64,000 nucleotides of DNA from Hymenobacter metallicola (GTDB taxonomy: Bacteria > Bacteroidota > Bacteroidia > Cytophagales > Hymenobacteraceae), in contig NZ_SRMB01000001.1 in the NCBI RefSeq assembly GCF_004745645.1, forward strand, positions 248,001 to 312,000, written 5' to 3'. This document shows positions 1-8,162 of the stretch, piece after piece. Positions within the stretch are counted from its first letter, which is position 1; each line of letters begins with the position of its first letter. Made by a program: the position numbers and the translations under genes. Under the pieces are notes generated by a model. That model saw nothing but the letters and a program-made list of their open reading frames with translations. It was not told where the DNA came from and did not search any database.

Positions 1-258
1 CGGGGCCTGAGCCTGACGCTGCGCGGCATGGTCTACGGCAACCTGATCGGGCTGGGCTTCTGCGCCATCCAGTACTTTTTCCACCCCATCCCGCTGGACC
101 CCGAGAATTATTACATGGACCGCGTGCCGATTTTCTGGGACCCCACGATGGTGGTCATCCTCAACATTGCCACCTTCCTCACGTCCCTGCTGGCCGTGCT
201 GATTCCGACTTACCTGATTTCGCGCATTCGCCCGGTAGCGGCCATCAAGTTCGACTAA
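1..258 (+). CDS. C-terminal end of an FtsX/MacB-type ABC transporter permease (partial)
   Basis: The reading frame is open from the first base and ends at a TAA at 256-258, giving the last 85 residues. Two hydrophobic helices are separated by a short hydrophilic stretch, and the tail reads LISRIRPVAAIKFD. The 'RP..AI+' ending after the last helix is typical of the final segment of FtsX/LolC/MacB permeases, which work with an ATPase to move lipoproteins or small molecules or to signal across the inner membrane. The gene begins outside the window, so the subfamily and partner ATPase cannot be decided. Confidence 0.75.
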   Translation, partial: RGLSLTLRGMVYGNLIGLGFCAIQYFFHPIPLDPENYYMDRVPIFWDPTMVVILNIATFLTSLLAVLIPTYLISRIRPVAAIKFD

Positions 259-267
259 GCCGCTGGG

Positions 268-591
268 ATGTTCAGACGACCCCGCCTGTTGGTTGCGTTC
301 TGTGCTGCTTTGCTGCCGGGCCTATTCCTAACGGCCTTCGTAGCTGAGCAGCTGATTGGGGCCGATGCTAATATGCGTTTTTGGGTTTTGTTTCTGCTGA
401 GCCTTTTGCCCTGCGGCTTCTTAACGGTAGGACTGGGAGTAGTTGAGTTGTTTAGCCGAAACAAAAGCGGCCAGCGTATCCTAGGGGGTAAGCTGGCCGC
501 TCTCTTCGTCTTGGGGCTTGGTGCGGTAGAGGTAATTGGTGGCCTCTTCAGCATTGGGCTACTGCTGCTGGTACTTGGGGCTCTGGATTAG
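268..591 (+). CDS. Small hydrophobic membrane protein of unknown function
   Basis: This 107-residue frame starts with ATG nine bases after the permease stop. It is strongly hydrophobic, with about three or four predicted membrane helices (near residues 7-27, 38-58 and 75-105) and a short charged loop around residues 60-72. I recognise no family. The close spacing suggests co-transcription with the permease. Its stop overlaps by 4 bp the stop of the convergent M23 gene. An antisense frame over the same bases is hydrophilic and Pro/Arg rich, so the membrane frame is preferred, but the gene is not certain. Confidence 0.45.
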   Translation: MFRRPRLLVAFCAALLPGLFLTAFVAEQLIGADANMRFWVLFLLSLLPCGFLTVGLGVVELFSRNKSGQRILGGKLAALFVLGLGAVEVIGGLFSIGLLLLVLGALD

Positions 592-1292
592 GCCGAAAGC
601 CACCGGCTCTGCAGAATCAGATTCGGGTCGGGGCAGAGCTTGGCCCACTGCTCCCGTTCTGCGGGCAGGGCCACGCCGGGGAAGTCGCCTTCACGACCCA
701 GCATGTTGGCAATAACTTGGAAGTGCAGATGGGGCGGCCAGTCGCCGTTTTCGGGGTGGGGACCTACTTCGGCAAATTTCTGCCCTTTTTCCAACGTCAT
801 GCCCGGACGCAGCAGCACTACTTCGGCCCGGCCCAGGTGGCCGTAGAGGGTATAAAACGGGACACCTTCCAGCTCGTGCTGCAGAATCACCGTGGGGCCA
901 TAGTCGCCGAAATTGTCGTTGTCGGCCACGCTGTGCACGGTGGCCTCCAGGGGGGCCAGCACCGGCGTGCCGGCCCGCAGCCATACATCCACGCCCAGGT
1001 GCAGGGAGCGGGCCGGCACGGCCGGGTCGCCAAACAAGCCCGGGCTGCGGCGGTAGATAACCCGGTTTTCGAGGTAGCCGCCCACGCCAATCAGGGCATT
1101 TTTTTCTTCCAGCAAGGTGGCTACCAGGGCCTCGAAGGCTTCGGTGTCGCGCAGGTCGGCCTGGGCCAGCGTAGGATTCTGGGCGGTAAAATCGAGGCGG
1201 GTAACTTCGGCCGAATTCAAGTCAACCGGCAGCACGGGCCCAAACTCGTGCTGATGGCGTTCGAGCAACGCGGCAAGGTCAAAACCAGACAT
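588..1292 (-). CDS. M23-family peptidoglycan DD-metallopeptidase (LytM/LysM-type hydrolase fold)
   Basis: A 234-residue protein starting at the ATG encoding MSGFDLAALL; an upstream in-frame extension is low-complexity and unlikely to be coding. The C-terminal half carries the M23 zinc site: HLGVD in the middle (H-x3-D), YGHL, and HLHFQV (HxH) near the end. M23 enzymes cleave peptide cross-links in peptidoglycan or serve as regulators of such cleavage. There is no obvious signal peptide, which is unusual for an enzyme acting on the wall; either the export signal is atypical or the protein acts differently. It is divergent from the reductase at 1459. Confidence 0.8.
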   Translation of the reverse strand: MSGFDLAALLERHQHEFGPVLPVDLNSAEVTRLDFTAQNPTLAQADLRDTEAFEALVATLLEEKNALIGVGGYLENRVIYRRSPGLFGDPAVPARSLHLGVDVWLRAGTPVLAPLEATVHSVADNDNFGDYGPTVILQHELEGVPFYTLYGHLGRAEVVLLRPGMTLEKGQKFAEVGPHPENGDWPPHLHFQVIANMLGREGDFPGVALPAEREQWAKLCPDPNLILQSRWLSA

Positions 1293-1381
1293 AGGTAAAA
1301 TCGTTATTTCAACAGGGAGGTAGGAAGGCAGGCTGCAAGCTAAACCCTTCGCGCATGCCGACCAAGCCGCCCCATTTACCG

Positions 1382-1388
1382 TACTTTG
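1382..1388 (+). promoter_or_regulatory. Probable -7 promoter element for the flavoreductase gene
   Basis: TACTTTG lies 71 bp before the start codon at 1459. It is one base shorter than the Bacteroidota -7 consensus TAnnTTTG. No clear -33 TTTG is seen at the right distance, so this is only a moderate call. Confidence 0.35.
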
Positions 1389-1458
1389 CACGCCCGTCGC
1401 CCAAGCGCGACGGTTAACCCTGATTTCTCCTTTCTAATCTTCGAAGTCCCTCGCCCCG

Positions 1459-2565
1459 ATGAGCAGCCCGTACCTGATGCTTAACGTCGTGGAAATCACC
1501 CACGAAACCTCCGACGCCGCCACCATCCACCTCGAACGGCCCGACCGCCAGCCCGTGGCCTGTGAGCCCGGCCAGTTCCTGACGCTGATTCTGCCCTGCG
1601 GCCCCGGTGGCAAAAAAGAGCGGCGCGCGTATTCGCTCAGCAGCACGCCTTCGGAGGCTCCGCGCCTGTCCGTCACGGTGAAACGCGTGACCGGCGGCTT
1701 GGTAAGCAACTACCTGCTCGACACAGTACGCGTCGGGCAGCAGATCGAGGTAATGGCTCCGCTGGGCAATTTTACCCTGAAAACCAGCCCCAAAGCAGCG
1801 CGTTCCATCGTGCTGGTCGGGGCGGGCAGCGGCATCACCCCGCTCATGTCCATCCTGAAAGCAGTGGTCCGCGAGGAGCCCCAGAGCCACGTGCTGCTGG
1901 TGTATGGCAACCGCAACGAGGAGTCCGTCATTTTTCGGCAGCAGCTGCAGCAGCTGGAGAATCAGGCCGGCGGCCGGCTGCAAGTCGAGCACGTATTCAG
2001 CCAGCCCACCAGCCCTACCTCGGGCCACCGCCACACCGGCCGCCTGAACCGCACCACGCTCCTGCGCATTCTGGAGCAGCGCCACCAGTTTCCGGCCCAG
2101 CAGGCCGAATACTACCTCTGCGGCCCCGAAGGTATGATGACCGAAGCCCGCGCCGCCCTCGACCTGCTGGGGGTGCCAGCCGCTCGTATTCAGCGGGAGA
2201 GTTTTGTGGCCGCGGCCGAAACCATTGAAGCCGCGGCGGGGCAGCCCCACGGCCATGGTGACGTATCGGACGCCGCAGACGATAAAATCACGGCCCACAC
2301 CGTGACGATTCACTACGAAGGAGCCGAATACGAAGTAGCCGTCAAGCCCAGCCAGACGATTCTGGAAGCCGCCCTCGACCAGGATATCGACCTGCCGTAT
2401 AGCTGCCAGGCCGGGCTTTGCACGGCCTGCCGGGGCAAGTGCCTCTCGGGCAAGGTGCATCTGGATGAGCGCGAAGGCCTGTCGGATTCGGAAATGAAGC
2501 AGGGCTACGTGCTCATTTGCGTGGGCCACCCCGTCACCAGCGACGTTGTTATCGAAATCGATTAA
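1459..2565 (+). CDS. FAD/NAD(P)-binding reductase with C-terminal 2Fe-2S ferredoxin domain (PaaE/Hmp-reductase type)
   Basis: A 368-residue, three-domain protein. Residues about 1-105 form the FAD-binding barrel, with RRAYSLSS as the flavin-binding signature. Residues about 110-250 form the NAD(P) domain, with GAGSGITPLMS and the YYLCGPEGMM motif. Residues about 280-368 form a plant-type ferredoxin with the cluster cysteines in SCQAGLCTACRGKC and a last Cys in LICVGHP. Such proteins pass electrons from NAD(P)H through FAD and a 2Fe-2S centre to an oxygenase or desaturase. PaaE of phenylacetyl-CoA epoxidase has this order, but no paaABCD genes are nearby, so the partner is unknown. Confidence 0.88.
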   Translation: MSSPYLMLNVVEITHETSDAATIHLERPDRQPVACEPGQFLTLILPCGPGGKKERRAYSLSSTPSEAPRLSVTVKRVTGGLVSNYLLDTVRVGQQIEVMAPLGNFTLKTSPKAARSIVLVGAGSGITPLMSILKAVVREEPQSHVLLVYGNRNEESVIFRQQLQQLENQAGGRLQVEHVFSQPTSPTSGHRHTGRLNRTTLLRILEQRHQFPAQQAEYYLCGPEGMMTEARAALDLLGVPAARIQRESFVAAAETIEAAAGQPHGHGDVSDAADDKITAHTVTIHYEGAEYEVAVKPSQTILEAALDQDIDLPYSCQAGLCTACRGKCLSGKVHLDEREGLSDSEMKQGYVLICVGHPVTSDVVIEID

Positions 2566-2589
2566 GGCCAGAGCACCGACTCGCCAGTT

Positions 2590-2681
2590 GTCATTTCGAG
2601 CCCAGCGCAGAAGCTCGCGGGCTGAAGTTGCTAGATTGTAACGAACGTCATGCGGAGCTTGTCCTCCGCATGACGTTCGTT
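2590..2681. repeat. Intergenic palindromic repeat / probable terminator after the reductase gene
   Basis: Within the 336-bp gap before the M3 peptidase, 2640-2657 and 2664-2681 form a perfect 18-bp stem with a 6-base loop, and the second arm ends in a short T run. The text 2590-2610 (GTCATTTCGAGCCCAGCGCA) plus GTCATGCGGAGCTTGTCC inside the stem have the look of REP-like intergenic repeats I associate with Bacteroidota genomes. The rest of the gap (2682-2901) holds nothing I recognise. Confidence 0.6.
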
Positions 2682-2901
2682 TTTCAACCACAGATCGTCT
2701 CAACTTTTCCGGGAGCTGCTGGTTAAACGTTATAGCATTTTTCTGGTCCAGGAAGGTCAACGACTTTCTCCACGGGCCGTAGAAATAAGGTTGCGCGACG
2801 GGAAGGATTTTCTGGTCTTGCGTTTATACCCAATTGCTGCGTGCTAAAGCTTCCTACTGGTTAGCTTACATTGTTTCGTCTACCGACGTATCTTGCTATT
2901 C

Positions 2902-4647
2902 ATGATGAATACCGCCCCCGAACCTACCCTAGCCTCAGCTACTGATACGCAGCGCCCGCCGCGTCAGTATTTGCCCGAGTCCTTCTCCGTAACCGACTGG
3001 GAATCACTCGAACCATATTTCGTCGAGTTGCGCGACCGGCAGGTTGGCTCAGCCCACGAGCTGGAGCGCTGGCTGCTCGACCGCAGCGAGCTGGAAAGCG
3101 TGCTGAGCGAAGACCTAGCCTGGCGCTACATTCGCATGACCTGCGATACGCAGGACCAGCAGCGCGCCGACTCGTTTCAGTATTTTGTCAGCGAGATTGA
3201 GCCCAACGTAGCGCCTTACGACCACGCGCTCAACGAGAAAATGATTGGCTCGCCGTTTCTGGACAGCCTCGACCCGCAGCGCTACCGTATTTTCGTGCGC
3301 TCCGTGCGGCAGGCCCTGGAAATCTACCGGCCCGAGAATATTCCGCTCAAAACTGAAATCAGCACGAAGCAGCAGCAGTATGCCGCCACCGTGGGCGCCA
3401 TGACGGTTACGCTCGACGGGGAGGAAATGACCCTGCCCCGGGCTTCCGACCGACTGAAAAGCCCCGACCGGGCCGTGCGCGAAGAAGCCTACCGAGCTGT
3501 GCAGCAGCGCCGCCTGCAGGATTCCAAACCGCTGGACCAGCTCTTTACGGAGCTTGTGACCCTGCGCCACCAGATGGCCCGCAACGCGGACTTTGCCAAC
3601 TTCCGCGACTATATGTTTGCCGCCCTGGGCCGCTTCGACTATACGCCCGAGGATTGCTTTGCCTTCCACCGCGCCATTCGCGAAACGGTAGTGCCCCTCA
3701 TCGACGACATCGACCTGGAGCGACGCCAAGACTTGGGACTGCCCGAGCTGCGCCCCTGGGACCTAGACGTGGACGTGACGGGCAAAGCCCCGCTGCGGCC
3801 CTTCGAAACGGGCGCAGAGCTGCTGGAGAAAACCATTACCGTGTTTCAGCGCCTCGACCCTTACCTGGGCGACTGCCTGAAAACAATGCGGCAGATGGGC
3901 CACCTCGACCTGGAGTCGCGCAAGGGCAAGGCGCCGGGCGGCTACAACTACCCGCTGGACGAAACCGGCGTGCCCTTTATCTTCATGAATGCCACTTCCT
4001 CGCTGCGCGACGTCATTACGATGCTGCACGAGGGCGGCCACGCAGTGCATTCCTTCCTGACCCGTTCCCTGCCGCTGTCGGCCGACAAGCACCCGCCGTC
4101 CGAAGTGGCCGAGCTGGCCTCGATGAGCATGGAGCTGATTTCGATGGACCAGTGGGACTTGTTTTTCCCCGATGCCGACGAGCTGCGACGGGCCAAGAAA
4201 ACTCACCTGGAAAGTGTGCTGGAAACCTTCCCCTGGGTGGCCACCATCGACAAGTTTCAGCACTGGGTGTACGAGCACCCCGAGCACAGCGTCGAGCAGC
4301 GCCACGCCCAGTGGACCAAGACGTTCGACGAGTTCAACCAGCGCACCGTGAGCTGGAAAGGCCTGGAAAACTACAAGCCCTACTTGTGGCAGAAGCAGCT
4401 TCACCTCTACGAAGTGCCTTTCTACTACATCGAGTACGCCATGGCCCAGCTCGGCGCCATTGCCGTGTGGCGCAACTTCCGCCAGAACCCGCAGGAAGGC
4501 CTCGACGCCTACAAGCGGGCCCTGGCCCTGGGCTACACCGCGCCTATCGGCGAAATCTACGCTGCCGCCGGCATCCGCTTCGACTTCAGCACGGAGTACC
4601 TGCGGACCCTGGCCGACTTCGTGCGCGAAGAAATGGCCAAGCTGTAA
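2902..4647 (+). CDS. M3-family oligoendopeptidase (PepF/thimet-type zinc peptidase)
   Basis: About 581 residues, the usual size for oligoendopeptidase F. The zinc-binding motif HEGGH (HExxH) lies in MLHEGGHAVHSF near residue 378, and the third ligand Glu is expected in the EVAELASMSMEL segment, both typical of M3 peptidases. There is no signal peptide, so it most likely trims short peptides in the cytoplasm. ATG at 2902 or 2905 is preferred over an in-frame TTG slightly upstream. The gene is followed at once by a very strong hairpin terminator and appears to be transcribed alone. Confidence 0.9.
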   Translation: MMNTAPEPTLASATDTQRPPRQYLPESFSVTDWESLEPYFVELRDRQVGSAHELERWLLDRSELESVLSEDLAWRYIRMTCDTQDQQRADSFQYFVSEIEPNVAPYDHALNEKMIGSPFLDSLDPQRYRIFVRSVRQALEIYRPENIPLKTEISTKQQQYAATVGAMTVTLDGEEMTLPRASDRLKSPDRAVREEAYRAVQQRRLQDSKPLDQLFTELVTLRHQMARNADFANFRDYMFAALGRFDYTPEDCFAFHRAIRETVVPLIDDIDLERRQDLGLPELRPWDLDVDVTGKAPLRPFETGAELLEKTITVFQRLDPYLGDCLKTMRQMGHLDLESRKGKAPGGYNYPLDETGVPFIFMNATSSLRDVITMLHEGGHAVHSFLTRSLPLSADKHPPSEVAELASMSMELISMDQWDLFFPDADELRRAKKTHLESVLETFPWVATIDKFQHWVYEHPEHSVEQRHAQWTKTFDEFNQRTVSWKGLENYKPYLWQKQLHLYEVPFYYIEYAMAQLGAIAVWRNFRQNPQEGLDAYKRALALGYTAPIGEIYAAAGIRFDFSTEYLRTLADFVREEMAKL

Positions 4648-4652
4648 CCAGC

Positions 4653-4724
4653 CCCCGCTAAGCTACCACGTAAAAAGGCCCGTAGGACATTCTACGGGCC
4701 TTTTTACGTGGTAGCTTAGCGGGG
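4653..4724. terminator. Bidirectional intrinsic terminator with a perfect 33-bp stem
   Basis: Arms 4653-4685 and 4692-4724 are exact reverse complements around the loop GACATT, with A5 and T5 tracts inside the stem. It sits between the M3 peptidase gene (+) and the convergent secreted-protein gene (-) and can stop both transcripts. Confidence 0.9.
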
Positions 4725-4777
4725 CACCCTGCTTACTGGGCGATGAATGCGGCGTGGGCTTTTCCGAGCGGAAGGTA

Positions 4778-5269
4778 TTACCCGACGCCGTTGGTCGACA
4801 GGCCCACGAATTTGCGCTTGACCGTGTCGTAATAAATCCGCCAGTACGAGGTTCCTCCGTCGAGTACTTGGATGAAATGAGTGGGCCAGTCCTGGGTAAA
4901 ACCCGTAGCCCCTTTGTCCCAAAGGCAATTCACGTAAATTATTTTCTCGCCTTTGGGAGAAATGTAACCGGCGTATTGCCGGATATACCTGCCTAACTGC
5001 TTGCGGATCGAAGGCCCGTAGGTAGTCTGATGAACCAGCGATTTTCGGGGCTGTTTGTTCATAAACACAACCAGGTCTTGCTCCAGAGGCAGGATGTCTG
5101 CCGCGGTGGGAGTCCACCGGCGCATAGTATCCAGGGGCTGGATTTTATAGTCGGCTGGAAAAATGACCCCCCGGTAATTGTTTCCCCCTACCAGCTGCCC
5201 GGCCGGTTGGGAGTACCCCAGGGATGCGTTCAGCAGAACTAGTAAAAAAGGCAAGAGAAAATCTTTCAT
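4778..5269 (-). CDS. Secreted protein of unknown function
   Basis: A 163-residue protein with a clear signal peptide: MKDF, a hydrophobic core, and a likely cleavage after the Ser-Gln region near residue 20. The mature part is soluble and rich in Tyr, Trp and Gly, and contains ISPKGEKIIYVNCLWD and a C-terminal YWRIYYDTVKR segment. I do not recognise the family. It is the first gene on the minus strand after the bidirectional terminator; the next minus-strand gene (5382) lies 112 bp upstream of its start. Confidence 0.65.
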   Translation of the reverse strand: MKDFLLPFLLVLLNASLGYSQPAGQLVGGNNYRGVIFPADYKIQPLDTMRRWTPTAADILPLEQDLVVFMNKQPRKSLVHQTTYGPSIRKQLGRYIRQYAGYISPKGEKIIYVNCLWDKGATGFTQDWPTHFIQVLDGGTSYWRIYYDTVKRKFVGLSTNGVG

Positions 5270-5381
5270 AGGCGTACATGTCGTGGCGGAAGGCGGGCCG
5301 CGCCCAGCCCGGAACTGGCGGTTACGGCGTTACAGGCACGATGCCGGCCCGGCCCCGATTGCACAAACCATCCGCAACGTT

Positions 5382-5975
5382 TTATTCCTTCAACTCAAAC
5401 AGTGGCAAAGGCTGCAGCTTGCCGTACTTGCCTCCGAGTTTGCCTAGCGTTTCCTGATGGAGCTGCAGGTAGTTGTTGAACTGCTTGGCGGCCCGGTCGT
5501 AGTTGACGCGGTAGCCGACCACCTGCCCGTCAGCCGTTTGAATATCGTTGGTGAGCTGCTGCACCGTGGCGTCGGGTTGGCCGGCGGCCGGCTGGGCGAA
5601 GTTGTAAACGGCCCGGAGCACAGAATCCTGGGCCGAGTCGTAGGCATCAATCTGTTCCGAAACGCTCATACTCTGCTGGTCGTAGCGGCGGCTTTTGAGC
5701 TTGTCGTTGGCCCGGGCTAGGGCTTTGAGCTGCGCTTTATCGGCGCCGGGCTGCTTTTCCAGGGCTTGCAATACTTGGGCGGTGGCCTTCATCTTCGCAT
5801 CGTCGCTGGTCGTCATGCGGCTCCAGCGGGCGTCCACGGAGTCGCGCAGTACGTCGAGCTGGGCCTTGGCGGCGGCGGGCGAAGTCGGGTCCACGGTTTT
5901 GTTGGAACGGTCGGTTTTGCAGGAGTTCAGGTTGCTTAGCAGCACAAGCAACGCCATGGGCAGGATAATTTTCAT
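5382..5975 (-). CDS. Lipoprotein with LemA-like helical character
   Basis: A 197-residue protein with a lipoprotein signal: MKIILPMALLVLLSNLNSC, the Cys at residue 19 being the likely lipidated residue. The rest is highly charged and helical. The C-terminal third, with NYDRAAKQFNNYLQ, resembles the repeated helices of LemA-type proteins, but this is only a weak visual match. It is probably anchored in the outer or inner membrane facing the periplasm. The function is unknown. Confidence 0.7.
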   Translation of the reverse strand: MKIILPMALLVLLSNLNSCKTDRSNKTVDPTSPAAAKAQLDVLRDSVDARWSRMTTSDDAKMKATAQVLQALEKQPGADKAQLKALARANDKLKSRRYDQQSMSVSEQIDAYDSAQDSVLRAVYNFAQPAAGQPDATVQQLTNDIQTADGQVVGYRVNYDRAAKQFNNYLQLHQETLGKLGGKYGKLQPLPLFELKE

Positions 5976-6192
5976 AGCGGCAAAAACGTCAATAATCCCT
6001 AAAATATTCCGTGGCTACGGAAGTTGAGCGGAATTTACGGGTGCCGGCTAGCTTCGTTAAGCCCAAAGCCAATTTTGACGTCTGCGGCAGGGCTGTACCA
6101 ATCGGCAATCCCCGGCCTAGCGCTATGCTGCTGTAAGCCATGTTGGTCAGGGGGGCCATAAGGCATTGCCCCTGCCAGTAGGAATGCGCCCG

Positions 6193-7131
6193 TTAGCCAG
6201 CAGAAGGGTGCAGGAAATTTAGAACCGCTGCCAGCACCTGGGCCGGCTTTTCTTCAAACATGTAGTGGCCGCTATCCAAGATGCCGACGACCTCGACGTT
6301 CTCGGCCATGTAAGGTAGGCTCATGTGCAGGTAGCTATACGACACGTGGCTCCCAATGCCCAGCACCGGCATCGGCAGACGGCTATACGTGTTGGCGTCG
6401 GCAATGTCCTGCTCCAGGGCTTGGTACCAGGCGTTGGCCGCCCGAATGTTCTCGGGCTGGTTGTAAACGGCCGCGTACACCGCCCGGTCGAAGGGGGGCA
6501 TCCGGCTCTCGTCCAGCATCACGTAGCGGAAAAGGTAGTCCAGCAGGTACTCAAACCGCCCGGCCAGCAGTTGCTCCGGCAGTTCCTTGACCTGGTTGAA
6601 GGCCATCCACCAGACGTAGGGCTGCTGCCCGCTCATCTTGTCGGTGAAGGTGCCGGGAGCCGGCAGCAGGGGCATCTGCCGCATGCCTTCACTGGGGTGG
6701 GCGCCGTCGGCCAGAATCAGCTTCTCGGTGGCCTGCGGGTAGTTGAATCCAAAACTGCTGGCAACCATGCCGCCAATGTCGTGGCCCAATAATGACGCTT
6801 TTTCTAGCCCCAAGTGGTGTAGCAGCGCATAAATGTCCTGGGCCATCGTCTTTTTGTCGTAGCCGGTGGCGGGCTTGTCGGAGCTGCCCATGCCCCGAAT
6901 ATCCACGATGATAACGCGGTGGTGCCGGGCCAGCTCCGCGGCAATGGGGTGGTAGGAGTACCAGGTCTGGGGCCAGCCCGGCAGGCACACCAGGGCCGGG
7001 CCGCTGCCTCCTTCGACGTAGTGCAGGCGCACCCCGTTGACGGTAGCGTAGTGGTTAGTAAAGCCGGGCAGGCGCTTAACGAGCTCCTCGTCGGAATAAG
7101 CAGCCAGGGTCGGGGAAGAAGCAGATTGCAT
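6193..7131 (-). CDS. Alpha/beta hydrolase, epoxide hydrolase/haloalkane dehalogenase type
   Basis: 312 residues with the alpha/beta hydrolase fold. The oxyanion region reads LPGWPQTW, the nucleophile elbow GHDIGGM has Asp in place of Ser, and a C-terminal GHYMFEEKP supplies the catalytic His. An Asp nucleophile and the 'GxPQTW' motif point to epoxide hydrolases and haloalkane dehalogenases. The gene starts 4 bp after the stop of the NmrA-type reductase gene, so the two are almost certainly one operon (7136-8020, then this gene), downstream of the AraC regulator. The substrate is not predictable. Confidence 0.85.
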   Translation of the reverse strand: MQSASSPTLAAYSDEELVKRLPGFTNHYATVNGVRLHYVEGGSGPALVCLPGWPQTWYSYHPIAAELARHHRVIIVDIRGMGSSDKPATGYDKKTMAQDIYALLHHLGLEKASLLGHDIGGMVASSFGFNYPQATEKLILADGAHPSEGMRQMPLLPAPGTFTDKMSGQQPYVWWMAFNQVKELPEQLLAGRFEYLLDYLFRYVMLDESRMPPFDRAVYAAVYNQPENIRAANAWYQALEQDIADANTYSRLPMPVLGIGSHVSYSYLHMSLPYMAENVEVVGILDSGHYMFEEKPAQVLAAVLNFLHPSAG

Positions 7132-7135
7132 GGCG

Positions 7136-8020
7136 CTAGGCGGTTAGGAAAGTAGGCAGATTAGTCCAGATAAGGTCGGGGTAGCGGCTGTTGTCGAGGG
7201 GCTGGTTCTGCACGCTGAACATGCTCAGCATGTACTGCATCTGTTGCCAGTTGGCATAGAGTTGCTGCTCACCGGCGGGGTTGGCGGCCCGGGCGTGCTG
7301 GATGGCCGCGGCCAGGTCGGCGCGGGAACCCAGGCGCACCAGGGCAAACTGCCCCCGGCCGGCCTGCTCGGCAATGGTCACTAGCTCGCGCGGGCTGGGC
7401 TGAAAGCTGGCAATGCGCAGGAAACGGGGCGTAGCCGGGTCCAGGGCCGCGGCGGCCGTAAAGGCGGCCGTGTCGTCCATCGTTGTGAAGTCGATGTGCC
7501 AGTCGGCGTCTTCCCAGTAACCCACTTGCTGCTGCTTGAAATCGAGCAGGGGAATGCTGTAGGTCAGCACTTCGGCAAAGGCCCCGTTGAGAATGGATGT
7601 TGCCGCAATGGGCGCTTGGTCGAGGCGGGCTTGAAACTCGCGCCGCAGGTCGAAGTTGCGGTTCAGCCCTGGGGCTTGCTGGGTGTAGTCGCTGGCAAAA
7701 TCGGAGGGAATAAAGCGGGGCACGCCGGCCGCCACGGCTGCATGCAGCAACTCGGTTTGGGTGTCAACGATGACCTCGCGCAGTCCTGCCAGGGCCGACA
7801 CCACGCAGCTAGCCCCGGCGCAGGCACTGGTCAGGGCCGCCGGGTCGGCAAAGTCGACGTGCTGCACCTGCACACCCTGCTGGGTGAGGTGGTCAACTTT
7901 GGCTGGGTCGGTGGCGGGCCGCACCAAGGCCCGCACGGTGGCGCCGCGCTGCCGCAGAGCGTGAACAATGCGGCCGCCCAGGTCGCCGGTGGCACCGGCT
8001 ACGATAATAAGAGAGTTCAT
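7136..8020 (-). CDS. NmrA-family NAD(P)-binding reductase (aromatic alcohol reductase-like)
   Basis: 294 residues with an N-terminal Rossmann motif, VAGATGDLGGRI, followed by an Arg-containing ALVRP segment typical of NADP binding, and RFIPSDFASDY in the middle. This is the atypical-SDR NmrA/isoflavone-reductase family. It lacks the classical YxxxK active site, so it may be an enzyme of the phenylcoumaran/isoflavone reductase kind or a redox sensor. It is co-transcribed with the epoxide-hydrolase-like gene and lies just downstream of the AraC regulator. Confidence 0.82.
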   Translation of the reverse strand: MNSLIIVAGATGDLGGRIVHALRQRGATVRALVRPATDPAKVDHLTQQGVQVQHVDFADPAALTSACAGASCVVSALAGLREVIVDTQTELLHAAVAAGVPRFIPSDFASDYTQQAPGLNRNFDLRREFQARLDQAPIAATSILNGAFAEVLTYSIPLLDFKQQQVGYWEDADWHIDFTTMDDTAAFTAAAALDPATPRFLRIASFQPSPRELVTIAEQAGRGQFALVRLGSRADLAAAIQHARAANPAGEQQLYANWQQMQYMLSMFSVQNQPLDNSRYPDLIWTNLPTFLTA

Positions 8021-8061
8021 GGGTAAACAGGGAGGGATAGAGAAGTGAAACAGCCGCTATT

Positions 8062-8073
8062 AAGCCGCGGCTT
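8062..8073. promoter_or_regulatory. 12-bp palindrome in the promoter region of the NmrA/hydrolase operon
   Basis: AAGCCGCGGCTT is a perfect palindrome between the araC-type gene stop and the start of the reductase gene at 8020. A GACCTTTG (near the -7 consensus, minus strand) lies at 8083-8090. The palindrome could be an operator or a weak terminator; the sequence alone does not decide. Confidence 0.25.
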
Positions 8074-8162
8074 TATCTACTTCAAAGGTCCCGTAACGGC
8101 AGCAGGCCGTACGCCCAATTCTTGCCCTTTACTTACACATTCTTGCGCTTTTTTCGCCTGGC

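Noticed and set aside
1414..2760. 448-codon minus-strand frame
   Set aside because: Opposite the flavin/2Fe-2S reductase, whose cofactor motifs are all intact. The antisense product has no recognisable features.
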